In this document: one piece after another, positions 1-9,107 of the stretch
How positions within the stretch are numbered: position 1 is the first letter of the stretch
Layout of the letters: every line of letters starts with the position of its first letter
Assembly: GCF_000211855.2 (NCBI RefSeq)
Contig: NC_015638.1
Span: forward strand, 992,001-1,056,000
Length of the DNA: 64,000 nucleotides
Direction: 5' to 3'
From: Lacinutrix sp. 5H-3-7-4
GTDB lineage: Bacteria > Bacteroidota > Bacteroidia > Flavobacteriales > Flavobacteriaceae
Program-made: the position numbers and the translations under genes
Notes under the pieces: generated by a model
Seen by the model: the letters and a program-made list of their open reading frames with translations, nothing else
The model's database searches: none
What the model was told of the DNA's origin: nothing

Positions 1-172
1 TCTACCATTACATAAAAAAATTAAAAATTACACCTCAACATTAAATCCAGATTCATATAAATATAAAGGAGCTAAAATTTTAAGAGTGACTTCTCTTTTT
101 TGTTTATTAATTATTAGCTACACATACATTGCAACAGATTCTTATAACCCATTTATATATTTTAGATTCTAA
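1..172 (+). CDS. C-terminal end of an AlgI-like MBOAT O-acyltransferase (partial)
   Basis: An open frame of 56 codons enters from the left edge and stops with TAA at 170-172. Its last residues are YNPFIYFRF, which resembles the conserved C-terminus of the AlgI/DltB-like membrane-bound O-acyltransferases, and a hydrophobic helix (about SLFCLLIISYTYIA) precedes it. These enzymes pass acetyl groups across the inner membrane to modify exported polysaccharide. The stop codon overlaps the start of the next gene (TAATG at 170-174), and that gene is AlgJ/AlgX-like, the usual partner, which strengthens the call. Only the tail is visible, so the catalytic His cannot be checked. The polysaccharide substrate is unknown; flavobacteria use such pairs outside alginate synthesis. 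Confidence 0.75.
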   Translation, partial: LPLHKKIKNYTSTLNPDSYKYKGAKILRVTSLFCLLIISYTYIATDSYNPFIYFRF

Positions 173-1266
173 TGAGCGAGCAAAAAAGTATATATAAAAC
201 AACTATAACCATTGGTTTTTTACTTGCCTTAATATTACCTAATATTATTTTGTTTTCTGGAGCAGAAAAAAACCTAACTAATAATGAAAATAGAGCACAA
301 GCTAATGTGCCAAAATTTAACACAAAACAGCCCATACAATCTATAGGAAAGTTTAAAAATTATTACCTACAAAACTTTGGTTTAAAAACAGTTTTAGTTA
401 ATAATTATATTAAGCTAAAAACAAATTATCTAAATGAAAACCCAATACCTAATCGAACTTTAAAAGGTAAAGATGGATGGCACTTTTTAGGTAATGAAAA
501 TAATAATGTTTTAAACAATAGCTTTGGTAATGATATATTTAAAACTCAAGAGCTTAATAATACTGTTAACTACCTAGTAACAATTAATAATTATTTTAAA
601 TCTCAAAACATTGCATTTTACTTTGTTATCGCTCCAGATAAAAACAATATTTATCAAGAGTTTTTGCCATATAAACTTAAACAAAATGCAACTAAACTTG
701 ATGTTTTAAAAAAAGAAATAAAAAAGAAAAGTAACCTAACAGTAATAGATCTTACACAACCATTGCTTAACAATAAAAGCTTAAAACAACTTTACTTTAA
801 AACCGATACACATTGGAATTTTGATGGTGCATTTATTGGGTATAATTATACAATAGATGTTATAAATAAAGATTTTAATATTGAAAAAACTAAAATACAA
901 GATTATAAAATTGAACAAGAAAATTATACTGAAGGTGATTTAATAAAAATGATAAATCAGGTTAAAGCAGAAACTTATAATAAATATGCAAAAATTAAAA
1001 AAACTCAGGTAAAAGAAATTTATTCTGAAAAAAATAAAATGAGATTTAAAAATGAAACTAAACAATATAAAATGTTACAGTTTAGAGATTCGTTTGCAAA
1101 TTACTGGTATTCTTTTTTTAATGAAAGTTTTGCTGAAAGCCTATATCTAAAAAAATATACATTTACTAAAGCCGAAATTGAAAGTTTTAAACCAGATATT
1201 GTGATTTTAGAAATTGTAGAACGTAATATAAATTTACTAAGCGAATTAAAACCTTTCAAAAACTAA
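172..1266 (+). CDS. AlgJ/AlgX-like SGNH-type O-acetyltransferase partner protein
   Basis: This 364-residue protein has one N-terminal membrane helix (about residues 11-29) followed by a periplasmic domain. It carries the AlgJ/AlgX signature: GKDGWHFLG near residue 100, the Asp-x-His pair in TDTHWN (D212, H214), and a late FRDSF motif whose Ser307 fits the catalytic serine of the SGNH fold. Family knowledge says such proteins accept an acetyl group from the AlgI-type membrane protein and move it to a polysaccharide. Translation is probably coupled to the upstream AlgI-like gene through the TAATG overlap. It is followed directly by a strong bidirectional terminator. The family call is secure; the polymer that is acetylated is not known. 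Confidence 0.85.
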   Translation: MSEQKSIYKTTITIGFLLALILPNIILFSGAEKNLTNNENRAQANVPKFNTKQPIQSIGKFKNYYLQNFGLKTVLVNNYIKLKTNYLNENPIPNRTLKGKDGWHFLGNENNNVLNNSFGNDIFKTQELNNTVNYLVTINNYFKSQNIAFYFVIAPDKNNIYQEFLPYKLKQNATKLDVLKKEIKKKSNLTVIDLTQPLLNNKSLKQLYFKTDTHWNFDGAFIGYNYTIDVINKDFNIEKTKIQDYKIEQENYTEGDLIKMINQVKAETYNKYAKIKKTQVKEIYSEKNKMRFKNETKQYKMLQFRDSFANYWYSFFNESFAESLYLKKYTFTKAEIESFKPDIVILEIVERNINLLSELKPFKN

Positions 1267-1294
1267 AAAAGCTTCCAAAAATGGAAGCTTTTTT
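1265..1294. terminator. Bidirectional rho-independent terminator
   Basis: AAAAAAGCTTCC, a six-base loop, then GGAAGCTTTTTT form a 12-bp perfect stem with T-runs on both strands. It sits between the convergent AlgJ-like gene and gdhA and can serve both. Confidence 0.92.
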
Positions 1295-1314
1295 ATATAA
1301 ATAAGTTGTAATTA

Positions 1315-2658
1315 TTAAACTACACCTTGCGCTAACATAGCATCTGCAACTTTTACAAAACCTGCAATATTTGCACCTTTTACATAATCTACATTACCAT
1401 CTTTATCTGTACCATACTTTACACAAGAAGCATGAATATCATTCATTATTTGGTTTAATTTAGCATCAACCTCTTCTCTCGTCCAGTTATAACGTAACGA
1501 GTTTTGACTCATTTCTAGTCCAGAAGTAGCAACACCACCAGCATTAGATGCTTTACCAGGAGAGAATAATACTTTTGCTTTTTGTAATACTTCAATAGCT
1601 TCTGGAGTTGTAGGCATATTTGCACCTTCTGCAACAGCTATAACTTTATTACTTACTAAAGCTTCAGCTTCTTCTTTATTTAATTCATTTTGAGTTGCAC
1701 ATGGCATAGCCACATCACAATCAACACTCCAAGGTCTTTCACCTTCATGAAAAGTAGCCGAAGAATATTCATTAACATATTCGCTAATTCTTCCTCTTTT
1801 CACATTTTTAAGCTCCATAATAAATGCTAATTTATCTGCATCTATTCCATCTTTATCATGTATATATCCAGAAGAATCAGACATTGTTACAACTTTACCA
1901 CCAAGCTCTGTTGCTTTTTGGCAAGCATATTGCGCAACATTACCAGATCCAGAAATAACAACTGTTTTTCCTTCAAAAGTATCTCCAATTGTTGCTAACA
2001 TATTTTTTGCAAAATATACGCAACCATATCCTGTAGCTTCTGGTCTAATTAAAGAACCTCCATAACTTAAACCTTTACCAGTTAATACACCTGTAAATTC
2101 GTTTCTAAGTCTTTTATATTGACCAAACATATAACCTATTTCACGGCCACCAACTCCTATATCTCCAGCAGGTACATCTGTATTTGCTCCTATATGGCGA
2201 AATAACTCAGACATGAAAGATTGGCAAAAACGCATCACTTCATTATCACTTTTTCCTTTTGGGTTAAAATCACTTCCACCTTTTCCACCACCCATTGGTA
2301 ATGTTGTTAAAGCATTTTTAAACACTTGCTCGAACCCTAAAAACTTAAGAATACTTAAATTTACAGAAGGATGAAAACGTAAACCTCCTTTATAAGGACC
2401 AATTGCAGAGTTAAACTCTACTCTAAAGGCTCTATTAACTTGAGTATTACCTTTATCATCAATCCAAGGTACTCTAAAAATTATTGTACGCTCTGGCTCA
2501 ACCATGCGCTCTAATAACATTTTATTTTGATATTGTGGATTCTCTTCTATAAATGGGATTACGGTCTCGGCAACCTCATGAACAGCTTGTAAAAATTCTG
2601 GTTCATGATTATTTTTTTCTTTTACCAGATCTAAGAATGCTTGAATTTTGCTTTCCAT
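1315..2658 (-). CDS. gdhA: NADP-type glutamate dehydrogenase
   Basis: At 447 residues this matches the hexameric bacterial glutamate dehydrogenase, which makes glutamate from 2-oxoglutarate and ammonium. Visible motifs are YKGGLRF (K90), the PMGGGKGG signature with the catalytic lysine (K126), PAGDIGVG with the active-site aspartate (D166), and the Rossmann dinucleotide loop GSGNVA near residues 237-242. Length and the RPEATGYG motif fit the NADP-linked assimilatory class, although coenzyme specificity is inferred from family. The ATG lies after a leader with a perfect -7 element TATATTTG at 2704-2711 on the minus strand; I could not find a good -33 box. The gene is monocistronic, facing the AlgJ-like gene and divergent from a beta-barrel protein gene. 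Confidence 0.95.
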   Translation of the reverse strand: MESKIQAFLDLVKEKNNHEPEFLQAVHEVAETVIPFIEENPQYQNKMLLERMVEPERTIIFRVPWIDDKGNTQVNRAFRVEFNSAIGPYKGGLRFHPSVNLSILKFLGFEQVFKNALTTLPMGGGKGGSDFNPKGKSDNEVMRFCQSFMSELFRHIGANTDVPAGDIGVGGREIGYMFGQYKRLRNEFTGVLTGKGLSYGGSLIRPEATGYGCVYFAKNMLATIGDTFEGKTVVISGSGNVAQYACQKATELGGKVVTMSDSSGYIHDKDGIDADKLAFIMELKNVKRGRISEYVNEYSSATFHEGERPWSVDCDVAMPCATQNELNKEEAEALVSNKVIAVAEGANMPTTPEAIEVLQKAKVLFSPGKASNAGGVATSGLEMSQNSLRYNWTREEVDAKLNQIMNDIHASCVKYGTDKDGNVDYVKGANIAGFVKVADAMLAQGVV

Positions 2659-2806
2659 GTATTTAAAATTATGACATTAATATTATATAAATAATTATGA
2701 GTACAAATATACGTTATCTTTAAAAATTAAGTACATTTATTTTGAAATTCGCAAAAATAATAATTCGCCTAATCGAAAATTAATTACTGCATTTTATCTG
2801 TAATAG

Positions 2807-2836
2807 TTGCTAGTTTATCGGATTTTTTTATATTTG
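2807..2836 (+). promoter_or_regulatory. Bacteroidota-type promoter for the beta-barrel gene
   Basis: TTG at 2807-2809, a 19-bp spacer and TATATTTG at 2829-2836 match the -33/-7 pattern of the Bacteroidota primary sigma factor. The predicted start near 2842 leaves about 25 nt before the ATG at 2867. Confidence 0.7.
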
Positions 2837-2866
2837 CTATCATAAAGAAGCCTCTAATATTAAATC

Positions 2867-3688
2867 ATGAATAAGCTTAAAGTTAAACATTTAGCACAGA
2901 TACTTTTTATTTTAGTTGCTTCGCAAACCGTCGCAGCTCAATTAGGTTTTTCTCATGAAATTGGTGTAATTACTGGTCCTACTGCATTTAAGTCTGATTT
3001 TGGTGAACGTTTTGACCTTGAAACCAATGCTGGAAATAGCGGTGTAGGAATAGGTTTAGTTCACTATATAAACTTCGCTTACAGAGCAGATTGTAATTGC
3101 TATACTACAGATAATTATTTTAATGACCACTTTAAATTAAGAACCGAAATTTCTTACAACACTGCTAAATTAGAGCACATTGGTGAGTATGTTCAACCTT
3201 ATAGAACCTCTACTAATGCAGATAAATTAAGAGCACATACTGGAACTGCAAACAATTTAGACATTGGTATGCAAATTGAGTATTTTCCTTTAAGTATTAG
3301 ATCTTTTCAAGCTTTTGGATATAAATTTGCTCCTTTTGTTAGTTTTGGTGCCCATTACGTATCGTACAACCCTAAAGTAAGTACAGGCTATGCTAATGGA
3401 GACACTACTAATATGAGCAATTTTTATGCGCCTTGGTATACTAGCAACCCAAACTTAAGTCCTAATTTTCCAGAACCTATAGATGTTACTTCTGGCACAA
3501 CGTGGTCTCTAGTTAGTAGTATTGGTGTACGTTATAAACTCTCTCCTTTAGCAGATTTAATGTTAGATCTTAGAGGTCAATATTATTTTAGTGATTGGGT
3601 AGATGGTTTAAACCACACATTAGACAGCAACAAGCATAACGATTGGTTAGTTTGGTTAAACTTTGGCTACATTTATTACTTAGATTAA
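2867..3688 (+). CDS. Outer-membrane beta-barrel protein, flavobacterial family of unknown function
   Basis: This 273-residue protein starts with a cleavable signal peptide (hydrophobic stretch about residues 9-24, cleavage near VAAQ). The rest alternates aromatic and polar residues and ends YIYYLD, in the style of a small outer-membrane barrel. Four cysteines cannot be assigned; one pair lies in DCNCYT. It resembles conserved flavobacterial proteins that sit beside gdhA (possibly the group labelled THC0290_0291), but I assign no function. It has its own promoter just upstream and a terminator just downstream, so it is probably transcribed alone. An alternative is a periplasmic beta protein that is not a true barrel. 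Confidence 0.75.
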   Translation: MNKLKVKHLAQILFILVASQTVAAQLGFSHEIGVITGPTAFKSDFGERFDLETNAGNSGVGIGLVHYINFAYRADCNCYTTDNYFNDHFKLRTEISYNTAKLEHIGEYVQPYRTSTNADKLRAHTGTANNLDIGMQIEYFPLSIRSFQAFGYKFAPFVSFGAHYVSYNPKVSTGYANGDTTNMSNFYAPWYTSNPNLSPNFPEPIDVTSGTTWSLVSSIGVRYKLSPLADLMLDLRGQYYFSDWVDGLNHTLDSNKHNDWLVWLNFGYIYYLD

Positions 3689-3704
3689 AAACATATTTAT
3701 ACAT

Positions 3705-3740
3705 AAAAAAAAGCTCATGTTTTTAACATGAGCTTTTTTT
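3705..3740. terminator. Bidirectional rho-independent terminator
   Basis: A run of A then AGCTCATGT, a 5-base loop, and ACATGAGCT followed by seven T form a long perfect hairpin between convergent genes. Confidence 0.92.
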
Positions 3741-3746
3741 ATAAAA

Positions 3747-4886
3747 TTACCCTAATGCTTGTTTTAAATCATTAATTAAATCTTCTTCATCTTCTATACC
3801 AACGCTCAACCTAATTAAAGAATCTACAACACCTGTTTTTTCGCGTTCTTCTTTTGGTATGCTAGCATGCGTCATGCTTGCAGGATGTCCTGCTAAAGAC
3901 TCTACACCACCAAGAGACTCTGCCAAAGTGAAAATTTTAAGATTTTCTATAAGTTTTATAGACGTATTATAATCATTCCCTTTTGTTGTAAAAGATATCA
4001 TGCCTCCAAAATCCTTCATTTGTTTTTTTGCTATATCATGATTAGGGTGACTTTCAAATCCTGGCCAATATACATTTTCTACTTTGGGATGTGACGCTAA
4101 ATACAGTGCTATAGCTTTACCATTTTCACAATGACGTTGCATTCTAACGTGTAGTGTTTTTATTCCGCGAAGCGCTAAAAAAGCATCTTGTGGACCACAA
4201 ATTGCTCCACTTGCATTTTGTATAAAATACAATCTTTCTGCAAGTGATTTTTCTTTTACTATTAATGCTCCCATAACTAAATCGCTATGTCCTCCAATAT
4301 ATTTTGTTACAGAATGCATAACAATATCTGCTCCAAGATCTAAAGGTTGTTGCAAATATGGTGTTGCAAAGGTATTATCTACCGCCAATAATATATTATG
4401 CTTTTTAGCTATTGTAGCTGTAGCTTCAATATCTATAATATTTAACATTGGATTTGTAGGTGTTTCTACCCAAATTAATTTTGTGTCATCGTTAATATAA
4501 GCTTCAATGGCATCTGGATTATCCATATTTACAAAATGAAATGTAATGCCAAAGTTTTTAAAAACCGAAGTAAATAGCCTATATGTGCCACCATATAAAT
4601 CATTATTACAAATTACTTCGTCTCCAGATTTTAATAATTTTAATACCGCATCTATAGCAGCTAATCCAGAACCAAAAGCCAAGCCAAAATCACCATTTTC
4701 AATACTTGCAAATGCATTTTCTAAAGCGTCTCGTGTTGGATTTTTAGATCTAGAGTACTCATAACCCTTATGTCCGCCAGGTGTAGATTGTGCATAAGTT
4801 GAAGTTTGATATATTGGTGGCATTACAGCACCATATGCTAAATCTGGCTGCTGTTTTCCATGTATGGTTTTTGTATTAAATTTCAT
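3747..4886 (-). CDS. metB: Cystathionine gamma-synthase family PLP enzyme (trans-sulfuration)
   Basis: The 379-residue sequence belongs to the Cys/Met metabolism PLP-dependent family. The cofactor lysine is K195 in HSVTKYIGGH; the substrate loop TPTNPML and the C-terminal GGVESLAGHPASMTH motif are present. Family members catalyse gamma-replacement (synthase) or gamma-elimination (lyase) on cystathionine or O-acyl-homoserine, and sequence reading cannot fully separate them. Length and motifs favour a cystathionine gamma-synthase in methionine synthesis. No other methionine gene is nearby. A near-ideal promoter lies upstream on the minus strand. The end faces a shared terminator. Confidence is high for the family and moderate for the exact reaction. 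Confidence 0.82.
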   Translation of the reverse strand: MKFNTKTIHGKQQPDLAYGAVMPPIYQTSTYAQSTPGGHKGYEYSRSKNPTRDALENAFASIENGDFGLAFGSGLAAIDAVLKLLKSGDEVICNNDLYGGTYRLFTSVFKNFGITFHFVNMDNPDAIEAYINDDTKLIWVETPTNPMLNIIDIEATATIAKKHNILLAVDNTFATPYLQQPLDLGADIVMHSVTKYIGGHSDLVMGALIVKEKSLAERLYFIQNASGAICGPQDAFLALRGIKTLHVRMQRHCENGKAIALYLASHPKVENVYWPGFESHPNHDIAKKQMKDFGGMISFTTKGNDYNTSIKLIENLKIFTLAESLGGVESLAGHPASMTHASIPKEEREKTGVVDSLIRLSVGIEDEEDLINDLKQALG

Positions 4887-4938
4887 TAATGTCTATTTAA
4901 ATTAATTTAAAAAACAACTTTTGGTTTTTTGATTATAC

Positions 4939-4969
4939 CAAAAATAGCCTTTAATTCGTTGTATTCAAA
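4939..4969 (-). promoter_or_regulatory. Promoter for the cystathionine gamma-synthase gene
   Basis: On the minus strand TTTG (4966-4969), a 19-bp spacer and TATTTTTG (4939-4946) match both consensus boxes exactly. It lies in the short divergent region shared with the lipoprotein gene at 4991. Confidence 0.75.
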
Positions 4970-4990
4970 TTGAATTAAAACCTTTAGTTT

Positions 4991-5734
4991 ATGCTTAACA
5001 CTTCCTTTCTAAAACTAACAAAGCTTTTTGCTGTACTGTTATTTCTTAACATTTGTTTATCGTGTAAAGAAGAAGTGTCTCTAAATTTTTCAGAAATTAG
5101 TATTGTTGAAGATACAGATGCCACTATTGAAATTAATATTCCTAAAGCTGAAGGAGCTACAAATGCTGCAAAACAAATTAATAATACTTTAAATCAATTT
5201 GTAAACAATGCTTTAGATATTAATAATTTAAAAACCAATGAAACCAATACAACAAATAGCATTGCGGTATTTAAAAAAGCATATTTAGATTTTAAATCTC
5301 AAATTGGAAAAACCTTGTATACAGACTTACCTGCTTGGGAAGTTTTAGTTGATGGCGAAATTATTTACAAAAGTGAAACACTGGTTTCTATAGCCATGAA
5401 CTCTAGTATAAATACGGGTGGCGCTCACAGTAATTTAATATTTAAATTTTTTAATTTTAATATTAAAACGGGAAAAACTTTACAAACTAAAGACTTAATT
5501 AATGATATTCCAGCTTTTACAGCATTAGCAAAAAAATATTACGACAAAGAAATACTTTCTGCTACAGACGATCGTATTTCGGCATTTAATAATAATGACT
5601 TTAAACTTCCAGAAAACTTAGGTTTTAATGAAGAAGGCGTAATTATTTTTTACGATACGTTTATAACAGGAAGCAATAATGTAATAGAGTTTATTGTACC
5701 ATATACTCTTGCGAATGATTATTTAAACTTTTAA
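4991..5734 (+). CDS. Lipoprotein with DUF4163/DUF3298 (PdaC-like, RsiV-like) domains
   Basis: The 247-residue product begins with a lipoprotein signal peptide ending in the lipobox LSC (Cys25), so it should be an anchored periplasmic or outer-membrane lipoprotein. The middle part (about residues 40-130) is like DUF4163. The motif NTGGAHSN with the following FNIKTGKTLQTKDL (about 137-165) is the hallmark of DUF3298. Related domains occur in PdaC-type deacetylases and in the anti-sigma factor RsiV, but here no deacetylase domain is present, so the function is open. The last 12 nt overlap the 3' end of the convergent DinB-like gene. Confidence 0.8.
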   Translation: MLNTSFLKLTKLFAVLLFLNICLSCKEEVSLNFSEISIVEDTDATIEINIPKAEGATNAAKQINNTLNQFVNNALDINNLKTNETNTTNSIAVFKKAYLDFKSQIGKTLYTDLPAWEVLVDGEIIYKSETLVSIAMNSSINTGGAHSNLIFKFFNFNIKTGKTLQTKDLINDIPAFTALAKKYYDKEILSATDDRISAFNNNDFKLPENLGFNEEGVIIFYDTFITGSNNVIEFIVPYTLANDYLNF

Positions 5735-6187
5735 AGCTCTTAATAACGCCAAAATATATCCTGCATGCATACCTTCGTGTACTAAAGCAAACTGTATTGC
5801 CTGTGTAACATTTGTTAACGTGTTACCTGTAGTGGATAATGTATATTCATTAAAAGTGCTAAATACTTGAGAACCAAAATCTGCTTTTGTATGTTCTATT
5901 GTAGAAAAAGCCAGTAATTTTAATTCATCTACATCTGCTTGAGTAGCTTTACCATCTGGTTTTGTGCCTTTTTTATATTTTTCAATAAGCGCCTCACTAA
6001 CATTTGGTTTTAAACCAGATAATTTATAAACTAATATTTGCTCGGTAACAATACTATGCCCAATATTCCATATAATATTATTATTAAAACCATTAGGTAT
6101 AGCATTAAGTTGTGCTAATGAAAGCTCTTCTAAATAAGCTTTAAAAAAGCCTCTTGTTTTTGCAAAAACGTCAAAAGTAAAATCCAT
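5723..6187 (-). CDS. DinB-superfamily metal-binding protein
   Basis: This 154-residue all-helical protein carries the three histidines that bind a divalent metal in the DinB/YfiT four-helix bundle: H44 in NIGHS, then H137 and H141 in VHEGMHAGY. Family members act as thiol-dependent transferases or have no known role; none of that can be chosen here. The 3' end overlaps the convergent lipoprotein gene by 12 nt. The nearest promoter-like element upstream, TATATTTA, misses the consensus by one base. Confidence 0.85.
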   Translation of the reverse strand: MDFTFDVFAKTRGFFKAYLEELSLAQLNAIPNGFNNNIIWNIGHSIVTEQILVYKLSGLKPNVSEALIEKYKKGTKPDGKATQADVDELKLLAFSTIEHTKADFGSQVFSTFNEYTLSTTGNTLTNVTQAIQFALVHEGMHAGYILALLRALKV

Positions 6188-6292
6188 AATTCTTTTTTTT
6201 TATAAATATAATAGAATCTAACACAAATGAATTTACTTTGTAATGTTAAAAATTAGCTTTTCGTATTCACGAAAATAAATTCAAATTTTAAA

Positions 6293-6652
6293 ATGATTGA
6301 TAAAGTATATTATTTAAAATCATGTAGTACGTGTATTCGTATTTTAAAAGAACTTGATTTACCAGAATCTGTAGTGCTTCAAAACATTAAAAATGAAGCT
6401 ATAACAGAATCTCAAATAGACGAAATGAAAACGCTTTCTGGAAGTTACGAATCTCTTTTTAGTAAAAGAGCAACGCTTTACAAGCAGCGGGATTTAAAAA
6501 ATAAAAATTTATCAGAAACAGATTTTAGAAATCTTATTTTAGAACATTATACTTTTTTAAGTAGGCCTGTTTTTATTTTAAATAATAAAATTTTTATTGG
6601 CAACTCTAAGGGTAATGTAGAAGCTGTTAAAAAAGAATTGAATGAAAACTAG
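6293..6652 (+). CDS. ArsC/Spx/YffB-family thioredoxin-fold protein
   Basis: The 119-residue protein has the N-terminal CSTC motif (C11, C14) on a thioredoxin-like fold, plus the RPVFILNNKIFIG segment with the family cis-proline (P92) near the end. This is the layout of ArsC-related reductases, in which Cys11 would be the reactive cysteine. True arsenate reduction is not supported: no ars genes are nearby, and the family includes Spx regulators and YffB-like glutathione-linked proteins. It shares 11 nt with the following EamA transporter gene, so the two are very probably co-transcribed and translationally coupled. Confidence 0.82.
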   Translation: MIDKVYYLKSCSTCIRILKELDLPESVVLQNIKNEAITESQIDEMKTLSGSYESLFSKRATLYKQRDLKNKNLSETDFRNLILEHYTFLSRPVFILNNKIFIGNSKGNVEAVKKELNEN

Positions 6653-7535
6653 ATACTGGGCGCTTATTGCCGCGTTTTTTGTACAACTTTTTTATGGCTT
6701 AAACTTTACTTTTGCTAAAGATGTACTTACTGGTGGATTTTTAAAACCATCTGGTTTTATTGTTGTAAGAGTAGCCGGAGCAACAATTTTATTTTGGTTA
6801 TTTAGTTTTTTAGGTCCTAAAGAAAAAATAGAGAAAAAAGATTATTTAACTTTTTTCTACGCTGCAATATTTGGTGTAGCCCTAAATATGCTTTTGTTTT
6901 TTAAAGGCTTATCATTCACATCACCTATACACGCATCTGTGATAATGATTACTGCACCAATTATAGTATTAATACTTTCGGCTGTATATTTAAAAGAGCG
7001 CATTACTAATTTAAAGGTTTTTGGTGTAATTTTAGGGTTTCTTGGCGCTGTAGTACTTAGTGTTTACGGTCGTTCTAACTTAGATGGCGACAATATTCTT
7101 TTAGGTAATACCTTGGTTTTTATTAACGCTGTATCTTACAGTATTTACATTATTATTATAAAAAAATTAACTGGTAAATATCACCCATTTACGTTTATAA
7201 AGTGGTTGTTTTTATTTGGTTTGTTTTTAGTAATACCGTTTGGATATAACGATTTATTAGCCGTAGATATAAGTACATTTACACCATATATTTATTTTTC
7301 TATTGCTTTTGTAGTATTGGCAGCAACCTTTGGAACCTACATACTAAACCCATTAGCCCTAAGACACTTAAGAGCATCAACCGTTACAACATTTATATAT
7401 TTACAACCTGTAATCGCAGGAATATTTGCTATAATTATGGGTAGTGATACTATAACACCTGTAAAACTAATAGCTTCTGCTTTAATATTTGCAGGTGTAT
7501 ATTTAGTAACTAAAAAACCTAAAGCTAAATTATAG
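6642..7535 (+). CDS. EamA/DMT-family membrane transporter
   Basis: The 297-residue protein shows about ten hydrophobic helices arranged as two EamA repeats (roughly residues 1-140 and 150-292), the drug/metabolite transporter topology. Typical motifs include the proline-containing helix ITAPIIVLILSAVYLKERI at the end of the first repeat and ATFGTYILNPLALRHL in the second. Substrates in this family range from amino acids to purines, so none is assigned. The start overlaps the ArsC-like gene by 11 nt and the end overlaps the convergent thioesterase gene by 6 nt. Confidence 0.88.
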   Translation: MKTRYWALIAAFFVQLFYGLNFTFAKDVLTGGFLKPSGFIVVRVAGATILFWLFSFLGPKEKIEKKDYLTFFYAAIFGVALNMLLFFKGLSFTSPIHASVIMITAPIIVLILSAVYLKERITNLKVFGVILGFLGAVVLSVYGRSNLDGDNILLGNTLVFINAVSYSIYIIIIKKLTGKYHPFTFIKWLFLFGLFLVIPFGYNDLLAVDISTFTPYIYFSIAFVVLAATFGTYILNPLALRHLRASTVTTFIYLQPVIAGIFAIIMGSDTITPVKLIASALIFAGVYLVTKKPKAKL

Positions 7536-8015
7536 CTCTAGGTTTTTTGGTACACGACCATTAGCTCGGGTATCTTCTTTTGTAAGAATCTTATAAGCTT
7601 CAGATTTTGGAAACTTATCTGCTAAATCCATTAAAACCTTTGGTAGATTGGTCATTTTTCTAGCTTTTAAATCTATCCAAGCACCAAGCATTTCACAAAA
7701 GGCAATATTTTCTCCTTTATGGTTATAAAAGTTATGGTCAAACTTAAAAAAAGTACCATCTTCACTTAAACCAGACACTTCTAAAGAGACTGTTATTGGT
7801 TGTCCCATAAACGCTTCTTTAAAATAATGCATATGCTCGTAAAAGACAACTGGCCCAATATTATGCATAGCTAATTCTTTCATGGTAAAACCATGCTCTA
7901 TTAAAAAAGCCATTCTAGTATGACTCATAAAATTAGTATATGCAGAATTGGCTAAGTGTCTATTTGCATCGACATCACTCCAACGAATTTCAAACTGTTT
8001 TTTGTACATTTTCAT
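7530..8015 (-). CDS. 4HBT hot-dog thioesterase (YbgC/FadM-like)
   Basis: The product has the 4HBT signature near its N-terminus, IRWSDVDANRHLANSAYTNF, with Asp16 in the position of the catalytic aspartate, and the usual length of about 160 residues. Such enzymes hydrolyse acyl-CoA or acyl-ACP thioesters. An in-frame TTG at 8030 would lengthen it by five residues, but that TTG is the last part of a perfect -7 element (TATTTTTG, 8028-8035 minus strand). I therefore start at the ATG at 8015; the ATG at 8009 is also possible. Substrate chain length cannot be read. Confidence 0.85.
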   Translation of the reverse strand: MKMYKKQFEIRWSDVDANRHLANSAYTNFMSHTRMAFLIEHGFTMKELAMHNIGPVVFYEHMHYFKEAFMGQPITVSLEVSGLSEDGTFFKFDHNFYNHKGENIAFCEMLGAWIDLKARKMTNLPKVLMDLADKFPKSEAYKILTKEDTRANGRVPKNLEL

Positions 8016-8145
8016 TATTTTAGATTTCAAAAATACTATTTTATACTAATACTGTTTTTATTAATTATTATAATAAACCGTAATTTAAAACACAAAATAT
8101 ATAGCATAATAAGCCATAACATGGTAAGTATAAGGTTGGTTTTTA

Positions 8146-8177
8146 TTTGCCTACTGTGTTTACAACACTTATTTTTG
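8146..8177 (+). promoter_or_regulatory. Promoter of the yicC-gmk-nadD cluster
   Basis: TTTG at 8146-8149, 20 bp, then TATTTTTG at 8170-8177 match consensus. The expected start near 8184 leaves a leader of only about 14 nt. The promoter lies inside the longer possible reading frame that starts at 8147, which supports the later ATG at 8198. Confidence 0.75.
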
Positions 8178-8197
8178 CTCAACTTTACAATTTAGTT

Positions 8198-9055
8198 ATG
8201 ATTCACTCAATGACAGGTTACGGTAAGTCTGTTTTACAATTACCTACAAAAAAAATTACAATAGAGTTAAAATCTCTAAATAGCAAAAACCTGGATTTAA
8301 ATGCCAGGATGCCTTCAATTTATAGAGAAAAAGAGCTTTACTTACGTAAATTAATGGCAAAAGAATTAAATAGAGGTAAAATAGATTTTTCTATTTATGT
8401 TGAAGCCACTGCCGAGGATACATCGACTAAAATAAATACACCTGTTGTAAAGCAATACATGCAACAACTTAAAAATGTAGTTGCGGGAGACGAAATAGAG
8501 CTTTTAAAAATGGCCGTACGTTTTCCAGACGCTTTAAATACAGAGCGAGAAGAAATTGATGAAAATGAATGGAAACACATTGAAGCCGAAATTAAAACAG
8601 CTATTTCTGCCATAAACGACTATAGACTTAACGAAGGTCAAGTACTTGAAACCGATTTTAAAAACCGCGTTGCAACCATAGAAAACTTACTACAACAAGT
8701 AATTATTATGGATCCAGAACGTGTTGAAGGCGTTAGAGAAAGACTTAAAAAAGGTGTTGAAGAACTTCGCGAAAAATACGATGAAAATAGATTTGAACAA
8801 GAACTTGTTTACTATATAGAAAAGTTTGATATCACCGAAGAAAAAGTACGTTTACAAAACCATTTACAATACTTTATAAAAACCTTAAACTCTAAAGATT
8901 CTAATGGAAAAAAATTAGGCTTTATTGGTCAAGAAATGGGTAGAGAAATTAACACTATAGGCTCTAAAAGTAATTATGCACCAATGCAACAACTTGTTGT
9001 GCAAATGAAAGATGAGTTAGAAAAAATTAAAGAACAATTACTAAATGTTCTTTAA
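8198..9055 (+). CDS. YicC-family endoribonuclease-like protein
   Basis: I start at 8198 because the protein then begins MIHSMTGYGKS, the almost invariant YicC N-terminus, whereas an upstream in-frame ATG at 8147 would lie within the promoter. The resulting 285 residues contain the YicC N domain (about 1-150) and the DUF1732 C domain, ending with FIGQEMGREINTIGSKSN. Members of the family act as stress-linked endoribonucleases in enterobacteria. The gene is followed 52 nt later by gmk, an association that is common across bacteria. Confidence 0.93.
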   Translation: MIHSMTGYGKSVLQLPTKKITIELKSLNSKNLDLNARMPSIYREKELYLRKLMAKELNRGKIDFSIYVEATAEDTSTKINTPVVKQYMQQLKNVVAGDEIELLKMAVRFPDALNTEREEIDENEWKHIEAEIKTAISAINDYRLNEGQVLETDFKNRVATIENLLQQVIIMDPERVEGVRERLKKGVEELREKYDENRFEQELVYYIEKFDITEEKVRLQNHLQYFIKTLNSKDSNGKKLGFIGQEMGREINTIGSKSNYAPMQQLVVQMKDELEKIKEQLLNVL

Positions 9056-9107
9056 AAACAATACAAAAACATGCTTAACACAGTTGAAGCACAATTAAAA
9101 AAAGGAA

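Noticed and set aside
6293-6652. Arsenate resistance gene
   Set aside because: Only the fold and CSTC motif fit; no arsenic genes are nearby, so the narrower function is not claimed.
8147-8197. Longer N-terminus for the YicC protein
   Set aside because: The extra 17 codons overlap the predicted promoter, and the YicC family starts at MIHSMTGYGKS.
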